A program made the position numbers and the translations under genes. DNA of 8,120 nucleotides from Candidatus Aenigmatarchaeota archaeon (GTDB lineage Archaea; Aenigmatarchaeota; Aenigmatarchaeia; QMZP01): assembly GCA_016202785.1 (NCBI GenBank), contig JACQOC010000041.1:1-8120 (forward strand). The letters are read 5' to 3'. Positions 1 through 5,504 of this stretch are shown here, one piece after another; the first letter of the stretch is position 1, and every line of letters starts with the position of its first letter. Below the pieces are notes generated by a model. It saw only the letters and a list, made by a program, of their open reading frames with translations. It was not told the DNA's origin and searched no databases.

Positions 1-426
1 CAGCGCGACGAACACGCCGAGAAAGATGACGCCCGGTATGGTGATGCGCTGCGTGTAGCCGTGGATCTGCTTGGCGCGCTCCGGGCTGATGGCTAAACTG
101 AAGCCTTTCCCGTACCAGTAGAAGTCCTTGATTTCGACCAGCCCCAGCAGCACGATGGCCATGCCAACGGCAATGGAAATGTATTCCGCAATGATCAGCG
201 GTATCGAGCTGAACACCAGCACCAGGCCCAGGCCGGCAGAAAAGTAGGCAAGGTAGACCGCAGCTATGTACATCAGGCCGATGCGCAGCAGCTTGCCCTT
301 GGATTTTGCCCCGGCCAGCAAAGTGGAAATGAGCAGGATCAGCACGCCGATGGCGCACGGGTTGATGGAATCAATGGCGGCCGTTACAGTAACCAGGCCG
401 ATGGCCGGCAAGCTCGCTTCAACCAT
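1..426 (-). CDS. CcdA/DsbD-like membrane thiol-disulfide transporter, partial (C-terminus beyond window)
   Basis: The first 142 codons are visible and the frame is open to the window edge. The protein is very hydrophobic, with membrane segments at about residues 8-37, 48-70, 75-99 and one starting near 128. Segment 1 carries SINPCAIGVL (Cys24), the NPC-type motif of the CcdA/DsbD transmembrane family, whose paired cysteine should lie in the missing part. The EIKDFYWYGKGFSL stretch (98-111) fits the archaeal/CPR CcdA subtype as I recall it. Family role: passing electrons from cytoplasmic thioredoxin across the membrane to extracytoplasmic thiol proteins, serving disulfide isomerisation or cytochrome maturation. 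The ATG overlaps the upstream gene's stop by 8 bases (ATGGTTGA), and a strong Shine-Dalgarno lies just before it, so the two genes are probably translationally coupled. Family assignment is fairly firm; the redox partner is unknown. Confidence 0.82.
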   Translation of the reverse strand, partial: MVEASLPAIGLVTVTAAIDSINPCAIGVLILLISTLLAGAKSKGKLLRIGLMYIAAVYLAYFSAGLGLVLVFSSIPLIIAEYISIAVGMAIVLLGLVEIKDFYWYGKGFSLAISPERAKQIHGYTQRITIPGVIFLGVFVAL

Positions 427-1144
427 AATCCCTCCCGCCAAAAACTATCTTGATGTAGTCGCCCGGCGGCACGTTAGAATAGGGCTGGATGACATAACCA
501 TCCATCGCTTGGCTCAGTTGATTGTTGACATACACGCCAAGCGCGCCGACGCTGCCGTCCGGGCAGGCGTCGCCATTGCGGTACACCGCCATGCTGCCGT
601 CAGCCTGCGGTATGCCGATGGCAGTTTTCGTCAGCGACCCGCCGATCGCCTCGAAAAAGCGGCCTAGGCTGACGTCCTGCAACTCCTTGACTACGCCCTC
701 GACATGGATGCGGTATACGCCCGGCCGGCCGGCCGGTGATCCTTCGTTGTGGTGGTGCAATAGCGGCGTGCCAACCCGGTTCTCCAAATTGGTCGGGCCG
801 GGCAGCTGCACGCTCTGCCCGCACACCCAAATTTCGAAATCTGCGTGCCAATGGACCGGGCCTTGGGTGGCTGACGCCATGTTGCCCGTTACCGTCGCCC
901 AGCCCAAGTAGATAGTAGACAGGCTGACCGTGGCAGCGATGACGATGAAAAACACTTTTTTCAGTTGCTCGCCGAGCCGTTCCTTCAGGGCGATGGAAAT
1001 GGCGATTATCAGGATGCTTAGGAACGAAACCGTGCCGATGGTAGAAACCGGGTCCGGCAGGCTTTGCTGGCCCCGCGCCACACCGGCGCTTGCGGCCAAG
1101 AACGGTAGCAGGAACAGCATAAACCTGTCGGTGGCGGCCGGCAT
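419..1144 (-). CDS. Membrane-anchored protein with extracytoplasmic His-rich (HxH...HHH...HVE) domain
   Basis: 241 residues from the ATG at 1144. A signal peptide or first helix spans about 7-22 and ends near ARGQQ. Two further helices lie at about 35-53 and 63-82, followed by an extracytoplasmic domain of about 150 residues. That domain has HWHADFEIWVCG (His98, His100, Cys108), LLHHHNEG (His130-132), RIHVEG (His147, Glu149) and a second cysteine, Cys194. The HxH...HxH-like...HVE pattern recalls exported bacterial domains that read roughly HAHLDIFVNG...LHTH...IHVES, for which I know no proven function; clustered His suggests metal binding (inference). It is the first gene of an operon with the ccdA-like gene, so a thiol-redox or metal-handling role is plausible. 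An alternative start is the ATG at codon 9 (position 1120), which gives a tighter signal peptide and fits the TATA-like box at 1154-1161 better. Confidence 0.75.
   Translation of the reverse strand: MPAATDRFMLFLLPFLAASAGVARGQQSLPDPVSTIGTVSFLSILIIAISIALKERLGEQLKKVFFIVIAATVSLSTIYLGWATVTGNMASATQGPVHWHADFEIWVCGQSVQLPGPTNLENRVGTPLLHHHNEGSPAGRPGVYRIHVEGVVKELQDVSLGRFFEAIGGSLTKTAIGIPQADGSMAVYRNGDACPDGSVGALGVYVNNQLSQAMDGYVIQPYSNVPPGDYIKIVFGGRDYG
430..436 (-). promoter_or_regulatory. Shine-Dalgarno site of the ccdA-like gene
   Basis: On the minus strand GGGAGGG is followed by ATT and then the ATG at 426-424. It is the strongest ribosome-binding site in the window and sits inside the end of the upstream coding region, as expected for an internal operon gene. 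It decides the start of the ccdA-like gene. Confidence 0.75.
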
Positions 1145-1152
1145 GCGACTCT

Positions 1153-1161
1153 ATTATATGT
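1153..1161. promoter_or_regulatory. Shared TATA-like element between divergent genes
   Basis: ATTATATGT is the most TATA-like stretch between the two divergent genes. Taken on the plus strand with the usual archaeal spacing of about 26 bases, transcription would start near 1184, about 12 bases before the helicase ATG. Taken on the minus strand it would start near 1131, downstream of the ATG at 1144 but about 10 bases before the in-frame ATG at 1120. The near-symmetric A/T core could serve both directions. A second A/T stretch, AATAATAAA at 1173-1181, is too close to 1196 to be the helicase TATA box. Confidence 0.5.
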
Positions 1162-1195
1162 AATGGACCGCCAATAATAAACCGTTCTGGTTTGC

Positions 1196-3025
1196 ATGCG
1201 GCATTTCCCCTACCGGCCGAGCAAGCAGCAGCAGGAGCTGATGGCAGCGGTTGAACGGCATGCCGGCAAGCAGCACTTGTGCGTGCAGGCAGCGACTGGC
1301 TTCGGCAAAACCGCAGCGGTGCTGGCCGCGCTCCTGCCGCTGGCCGAACACGGCCAGAAAATCGTCTGGGCGGTAAGGACCGGCAACGAAACCGACCGGC
1401 CGGTGGAAGAGCTGAAGGCCATCAACAAGAAACACAATACCAACCTGTTCGGCCTCTCCTACCGCGGCAAAAAAGACATGTGCCTGCTGGCCCAGGACCT
1501 TGGCGCCGACCAGAGCCATGGCGCGGTCGCCTTCCTGTGCAAGGAGAAGAAGGCCACTTGCAGCTACTACCGCAACCTAGAAAAGGCTGACACCAGCAGG
1601 CTGCGCGACCAGCCATTGCTTTACTCGGAAGTGCTGGCGATCGGCAAGCGCATGAACGTTTGCCCCTACTACCTGCAGCAGCGCTTGGCCAATGATGCGG
1701 CGCTGGTCGCGTTGAGTTACAACTATCTGATCGGCGGTTTGCCGGAGCCGCATAAGCCGGCGGTCGCGGTGATCGACGAGGCGCACAACCTGCAGCAGCT
1801 GTCCGGCCTCAATTCGGTAAAGATAACGGCCAACACCGCCAAGTCGGCGTTGCGCGAGCTGGACGGCATGGCCGCCCAGCAGCTGCGCCAGCTCGTTTCG
1901 GCCATCATCCGGCAGCTGCGTGACTTGGAAAGCGCCATGGCCCGTAATGGCATCGTTGACCAGCCGTTCGACCGCAGCCAGCTGCTTGCCGCGCTGCCGG
2001 CGCAGGACCACGAAATAGCATTTGCTGCGGTCCAGGCGGCCGGCGATGCGGTGCGCCGCAAGCAGCTGGCCGAAGGCCGGAGCCCGCATTCATCCCTGCA
2101 CCACTTGGCCCAGTTCCTGGTCGCCTTGCTGGACACCCGCGGCCAAGCAGGCATCGCGGCCATCGCCGCCTTAACGCCCGTCGGCCTGGAACTGGAGGTG
2201 TGGGACATGCGCCTGGCCGCTACCCTCGGCACCGTCTGGGACGGCTTCCAGTCTTGCGTGTTCATGTCCGGCACCCTGCAGCCGCTGGACGCTTTCGCCC
2301 GCTTGGCCGGCCTGGATTCATACGCGGCAGTCGACTTCCCGTCCGCATTTGATCCGGACAAGGTGATGTGCCTGGCGCTGGACGACCTGACCACCAAGGG
2401 CCAGCAGCTTGGCGCGGACATGGCCGGCAAATATGTGCATGCCATCGGCCAGTTCGGCACGCTGGACGCCAACCTGGCCGTCTTCTCCGGTAGCTACCGC
2501 ATCCAGCAGGAGTTGCTTAATGCCGGCCTGCGCGACACCTTGTCGGCCAGTGGCAAAGCGATTTTTGAAGAGCGGCCGGGCATGGCTGGCGACGAAGGCA
2601 AGGCCATGCTCGATCATTTCAAGGCGCACGCCGGCAAGCGCAAGAAGGCCATACTCTGCGCGTCCATGGCCGGCCGGTTTGCGGAAGGGGCAGACTTTCC
2701 AGGGCAGGAGCTGGAAGGGATCTTTCTCGCTGGCCTGCCGTTCGAGCGCATTGGCACGCGGACGCAGCTCTACCTAGACTATTTCCGCAAGCTCTATGGC
2801 CGGGACGGCGATTACCTTGGCTACGTGGTGCCGGCCATGCGTCGGGCAGCCCAGGCCATGGGACGGGCGTTGCGCAGCAAGAGCGACCGGGCCCTGATCG
2901 TGCTCGGCGACAGCCGTTATTTGGAGCCCAGGCTAGCCCGCCTGCTGCCGGACTATGCGAAGGCCAGCCTGCGGCGCGCCGGCCACGGCCAGGTGCGGCA
3001 GGCGGTTGCGGAATTCAGCCAATAG
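1196..3025 (+). CDS. XPD/Rad3-family (DEAD_2) Fe-S DNA helicase
   Basis: 609 residues, the usual size for archaeal XPD. Superfamily 2 helicase motifs appear in order: Q-motif-like FPYRPSKQQQ (4-13), Walker A ATGFGKT (33-39, Lys38), DEAH box VIDEAHNL (192-199), motif III FMSGTL (356-361), motif V GRFAEGADFPG (493-503) and motif VI QAMGRALRS (553-561) followed by DSRY. Cysteines 96, 115, 122 and 156 lie between motifs Ia and II, where XPD/DinG relatives bind a 4Fe-4S cluster; VCPYYLQQR (155-163) and SYNYLI (174-179) are typical XPD signatures. The region at about 200-330 is mainly helical and should be the Arch domain. Expected role: ATP-driven 5'-3' DNA unwinding in repair. The start is supported by the FPYRP motif at the N-terminus. 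DinG-like alternatives are less likely. The next gene follows after 32 bases but has its own TATA-like box. Confidence 0.92.
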   Translation: MRHFPYRPSKQQQELMAAVERHAGKQHLCVQAATGFGKTAAVLAALLPLAEHGQKIVWAVRTGNETDRPVEELKAINKKHNTNLFGLSYRGKKDMCLLAQDLGADQSHGAVAFLCKEKKATCSYYRNLEKADTSRLRDQPLLYSEVLAIGKRMNVCPYYLQQRLANDAALVALSYNYLIGGLPEPHKPAVAVIDEAHNLQQLSGLNSVKITANTAKSALRELDGMAAQQLRQLVSAIIRQLRDLESAMARNGIVDQPFDRSQLLAALPAQDHEIAFAAVQAAGDAVRRKQLAEGRSPHSSLHHLAQFLVALLDTRGQAGIAAIAALTPVGLELEVWDMRLAATLGTVWDGFQSCVFMSGTLQPLDAFARLAGLDSYAAVDFPSAFDPDKVMCLALDDLTTKGQQLGADMAGKYVHAIGQFGTLDANLAVFSGSYRIQQELLNAGLRDTLSASGKAIFEERPGMAGDEGKAMLDHFKAHAGKRKKAILCASMAGRFAEGADFPGQELEGIFLAGLPFERIGTRTQLYLDYFRKLYGRDGDYLGYVVPAMRRAAQAMGRALRSKSDRALIVLGDSRYLEPRLARLLPDYAKASLRRAGHGQVRQAVAEFSQ

Positions 3026-3028
3026 CCA

Positions 3029-3037
3029 TTCATATAG
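3029..3037 (+). promoter_or_regulatory. TATA-like box of the phosphomannomutase gene
   Basis: TTCATATAG lies in the 32-base gap after the helicase stop. Its centre is about 25 bases before the ATG at 3058, the spacing expected for a leaderless archaeal transcript. No convincing Shine-Dalgarno precedes the ATG, which agrees with this. Confidence 0.5.
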
Positions 3038-3057
3038 GACGGCGGCAAAGAGCTATC

Positions 3058-4425
3058 ATGAAGGACACCATTTTCCGCGCGTACGATATCCGCGGCATTT
3101 ACCCGGCGGAACTGGACGAGCCAGCAGCTTACCTGGTCGGCCGGGCGTATGGCAGCATCCTGCCGGGCAGCAGGATTGCCGTCGGCCATGACGGGCGCCG
3201 CAACAGCCAGGCGTTGCAGCCAAGGCTGTTGGCCGGCCTGCTGGAATCAGGCAAGCAAGTGGCCGACATCGGCTTGGTGCCAACACCTTTGCTGTACTTT
3301 GCCATCGCCCATTACCGGCTGGACGGCGGGATACAGGTAACCGGCAGCCACAACCCCAAACAGTACAGCGGCTTCAAGCTGCAGAAGGAAAACGCTTTTC
3401 CCATCACCTGGGAGACCGGCATCCAGAAAATGCTGGAGCTGGCCCGGTCCAGGCAATTTGCCCCGGCCAGCAACGGTGGCATGCTGGCCATGCCGGGCAA
3501 TGCGCGCGTGTTAACTGACTACCTGGAGCTGGTCGCCAGCAAGGCCAGCCTGGAGCGCAAGCTGAAGCTGGTGTTGGACGTCGGCAACGGGGCGTGTGGC
3601 CGCATACCCGAGCTGTTGTTCAGGCGCTTGGGCTGCGAGGCATTGACCATCTATGCCGAGCTTGACCCGGACTATCCGAACCACCTGCCTGATCCGCACG
3701 ACCCGGCCAATATGCAGGGCTTGCAGCAGGCCGTGGTGGAAGAGCAGGCGGACATTGGCCTGGCGTTTGATGGCGACGGCGACCGGATCGGCATGGTCGA
3801 CGCCAAGGGCGGAATCGTCCCAGCGGACAGCCTGCTCATGCTGCTGGCCCGGCATTGCCTGCAACAGCGCAAGGGCAATGTGGTCGTGGAGGTGCGCGCC
3901 AGCACCGCCCTGCTCGACGACATCCGGAATTTTGGCGGCAACCCGGTCATGGCCCGGGCCGGCCACGCCTACGTGCTGGAGGAAGTGGTCCGGCATGACG
4001 CCGTTTTTGGCGGAGAAATAACCGGCCACATGTACTTCCCGCTGGAATATTATCCGTATGACGACGGCCTCTTCATCGGCGTCAAGCTGGCGGAAATTGC
4101 CGCCAGGCATGATTTGGCCGAGTATGTCAGCTCCTTGCCCAAGGCCTGCACCAGCCCGGAGATCGCGCTGGACTGCCCGGACGAGCGGAAGTTTGCCAAG
4201 GTAAAGCTGCTTGCTGACTTTTTGGCCAAGGGCGGTTACGACTTCCTCGGCATAGATGGCGCGCGCATCAGTTTCCCCAACGGCTGGGCTTTGGTTCGGG
4301 CCAGCAACACCACGCCGCACATCAAGTGCCGGTTCGAGGGCAAGACCGAAAAGGACCTTAAAGCGGTCATGGCCAAGTCCCGGTCGATATTGCAGGCCGC
4401 TTGGAACGAAAAGCCGGGCTTCTGA
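3058..4425 (+). CDS. manB: Phosphomannomutase/phosphoglucomutase (alpha-D-phosphohexomutase family)
   Basis: 455 residues, full length for the family. All four signature loops are present: FRAYDIRG near the N-terminus (6-13), the catalytic loop TGSHNP (95-100) whose Ser97 carries the phosphate, the metal-binding loop DGDGDR (238-243), the sugar-specificity loop GEITGHMYF (319-327) and the phosphate-binding loop RASNTTP (414-420). The enzyme interconverts hexose 6-phosphate and hexose 1-phosphate in the cytoplasm, giving mannose-1-P for GDP-mannose or glucose-1-P for UDP-glucose. The specificity loop reads GEITGH where many bacterial PMM/PGM enzymes have GEMSGH, so dual PMM/PGM activity is likely and phosphoglucosamine mutase is unlikely. 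Ser97 is in TGSHNP rather than the commoner TASHNP, a conservative change. The heavily sequon-bearing surface protein downstream offers a possible use for its product (inference). Confidence 0.93.
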   Translation: MKDTIFRAYDIRGIYPAELDEPAAYLVGRAYGSILPGSRIAVGHDGRRNSQALQPRLLAGLLESGKQVADIGLVPTPLLYFAIAHYRLDGGIQVTGSHNPKQYSGFKLQKENAFPITWETGIQKMLELARSRQFAPASNGGMLAMPGNARVLTDYLELVASKASLERKLKLVLDVGNGACGRIPELLFRRLGCEALTIYAELDPDYPNHLPDPHDPANMQGLQQAVVEEQADIGLAFDGDGDRIGMVDAKGGIVPADSLLMLLARHCLQQRKGNVVVEVRASTALLDDIRNFGGNPVMARAGHAYVLEEVVRHDAVFGGEITGHMYFPLEYYPYDDGLFIGVKLAEIAARHDLAEYVSSLPKACTSPEIALDCPDERKFAKVKLLADFLAKGGYDFLGIDGARISFPNGWALVRASNTTPHIKCRFEGKTEKDLKAVMAKSRSILQAAWNEKPGF

Positions 4426-4492
4426 CGCCGGTGATCGCCACGTTGGTGGCAGACGGCTGCCTGCCAGCCTAATTTGGCCGGCTGCTTGATAA

Positions 4493-4504
4493 GCACGGCC
4501 GTGC
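4493..4504. other. Perfect 12-bp palindrome upstream of ribF promoter
   Basis: GCACGGCCGTGC is its own reverse complement and directly abuts the A/T-rich promoter element of the next gene. It occupies the usual upstream side of an archaeal TATA box, where an activator or repressor dimer could bind. As RNA it would form only a 4-bp stem with a 4-base loop. In a genome rich in GGCC and CCGG a chance palindrome is possible. Confidence 0.3.
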
Positions 4505-4512
4505 CAATTTTA
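4505..4512 (+). promoter_or_regulatory. TATA-like box of ribF
   Basis: CAATTTTA, the only A/T-rich run in the 108 bases between the mutase stop and the chosen ribF start. Its centre is about 26 bases before the ATG at 4534, which fits a leaderless transcript and supports that start over the earlier in-frame ATG at 4474. Confidence 0.45.
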
Positions 4513-4533
4513 GCTGCCCGGCCATACACAGTT

Positions 4534-5448
4534 ATGGCCACACGTTTGCGCCAGTTCCGGACTAGGCGGCCGGCTGCGGTCACCGTCGGCACGTTTGACG
4601 GCGTGCATAAGGGACATAGCAAGATAATACGCCAGACGGTTGCCGCTGCGCGCCATGCCGGCCTGCAGCCGCTCGCGCTCACCTTTGCCGCGCCGCCGGC
4701 CAGCCATTTCGGCCAGCAGGCCAAACCGTTGCTATTGCCCTTGCCCGCAAGGCTGCGGCTAATCGGCCAGCTAGGTGCGCGGCCAATTGTGGTTGACTTC
4801 AGGGACGTTGCCGATTATAGCCCGGAGCAATTTGTGGCCGACGTGCTGGTCGCACGGCTGCGCGCCAAAGTGGTGGTGGCCAGCGCCAAGTTTAGGTTCG
4901 GCAAAGGCAGGCGCGGCAACCTGGCCACGCTCAGGCGCTTGGGCCGCAAATACGGCTTTGCGGTGCTGGTGGCCGAAACCGCGAGAATTGCCGGCCGCGC
5001 TGTTTCCAGCACTGCCGTCCGCGCCGCCTTGGCCGCCGGCGACATAGCAAAGGCGGAAAGTTGGCTCGGCTACCGGCCACTGTTCATCGGCATGGTGGTC
5101 AAGGGCCACGGCGTCGGCCGCAGCCTCGGCTTTCCGACTCTGAACCTGGACATCGGCAAGCGCCAGCTGGTGCCGGCTGAAGGCATCTATGCTTGCTGGA
5201 TCCGGTACGGCACGGGATGGCATAAAGGCGCTTTATATATCGGCAGGCGGCCGACCTTCCGCGGCGGCACGCGCTCCATCGAGGTGTATGTGATAAGCGC
5301 GCAGCTGGGCCGCATGGCCGGCCGGACCGTGGCGGTCGAACTGGTGGCGCGCGTGCGGGGCGACAAGCGCTTCGCCAGCCGGCAGCAGCTTCAGGCAGGC
5401 ATAGCCAAAGATGTGCAGGCCATCAAGCGCCTGCTGTCAAGGCCCTGA
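4534..5448 (+). CDS. ribF: Bifunctional riboflavin kinase/FAD synthetase (bacterial RibF type)
   Basis: 304 residues with both halves intact. The N-terminal nucleotidyltransferase (FMN adenylylation) has VGTFDGVHKGHSK (18-30, the HxGH motif), FRFGKGRRGN (120-129) and VSSTAVRAALAAGD (157-170). The C-terminal ATP-dependent riboflavin kinase has GMVVKGHGVGRSLGFPTLNLD split over 186-206, with the PTLN metal/nucleotide motif, GIYA (217-220) and GRRPTF...SIEVYVI (237-254) with the likely catalytic base Glu250. Together they convert riboflavin to FMN and then FAD in the cytoplasm. An ATG 20 codons earlier (4474) is in frame, but those residues lack family similarity; RibF proteins normally begin 15-20 residues before GTFDG, and the TATA-like box points to 4534. 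Archaea usually split these steps between CTP-dependent RibK and RibL, so a bacterial-type enzyme suggests old transfer. Confidence 0.9.
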   Translation: MATRLRQFRTRRPAAVTVGTFDGVHKGHSKIIRQTVAAARHAGLQPLALTFAAPPASHFGQQAKPLLLPLPARLRLIGQLGARPIVVDFRDVADYSPEQFVADVLVARLRAKVVVASAKFRFGKGRRGNLATLRRLGRKYGFAVLVAETARIAGRAVSSTAVRAALAAGDIAKAESWLGYRPLFIGMVVKGHGVGRSLGFPTLNLDIGKRQLVPAEGIYACWIRYGTGWHKGALYIGRRPTFRGGTRSIEVYVISAQLGRMAGRTVAVELVARVRGDKRFASRQQLQAGIAKDVQAIKRLLSRP

Positions 5449-5458
5449 TATTGGCCGG

Positions 5459-5466
5459 TTTTATTA
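5459..5466 (+). promoter_or_regulatory. TATA-like box of the surface-protein gene (and possible ribF T-rich terminator)
   Basis: TTTTATTA begins 11 bases after the ribF stop. As a TATA box it predicts transcription start near 5488, giving a 17-base leader that includes the GGTGAT ribosome-binding site before the GTG at 5505. The same T-run directly after ribF, preceded by GGCCGG, could also act as an archaeal U-tract terminator. Confidence 0.45.
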
Positions 5467-5495
5467 AGATAGGCATGCATTACAATAAGGTAGAC

Positions 5496-5501
5496 GGTGA
5501 T
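5496..5501 (+). promoter_or_regulatory. Shine-Dalgarno-like site for the surface-protein gene
   Basis: GGTGAT matches part of the complement of the archaeal 16S 3' end and ends 3 bases before GTG at 5505. With the TATA-like box at 5459-5466 it favours GTG 5505 over the in-frame ATG at 5475. Confidence 0.45.
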
Positions 5502-5504
5502 GCA

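Noticed and set aside
266..911. Plus-strand open frames opposite the His-rich protein and ccdA-like genes
   Set aside because: No promoter, no ribosome-binding site and no domain; the minus-strand genes have clear membrane segments and motifs.
1723..2472. Minus-strand open frame (249 codons) opposite the helicase
   Set aside because: Composition is Ser/Ala/Arg-rich and low in conserved motifs; the helicase on the other strand explains the sequence.
3511..4320. Long minus-strand open frame (269 codons) opposite the mutase gene
   Set aside because: It lies wholly opposite a gene with all family motifs, has no recognisable domain, and GC-rich genes often leave the reverse frame free of stops.
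4448..4461. Hairpin GGCAG-ACGG-CTGCC after the mutase gene as an intrinsic terminator
   Set aside because: The stem is only 5 bp and no T-run follows directly, so it does not support a terminator call.
4474..4533. Extended N-terminus of RibF from an earlier ATG
   Set aside because: The extra 20 residues are not typical of the family and the extended start would lie upstream of the likely TATA box.
4426..4533. FMN riboswitch ahead of ribF
   Set aside because: Only 108 bases are available and I cannot find the conserved helices of the RFN element.
5475..5504. ATG start of the surface protein 10 codons before the chosen GTG
   Set aside because: It would put a polar segment before the signal peptide, and the TATA-like box and GGTGAT site favour GTG at 5505.
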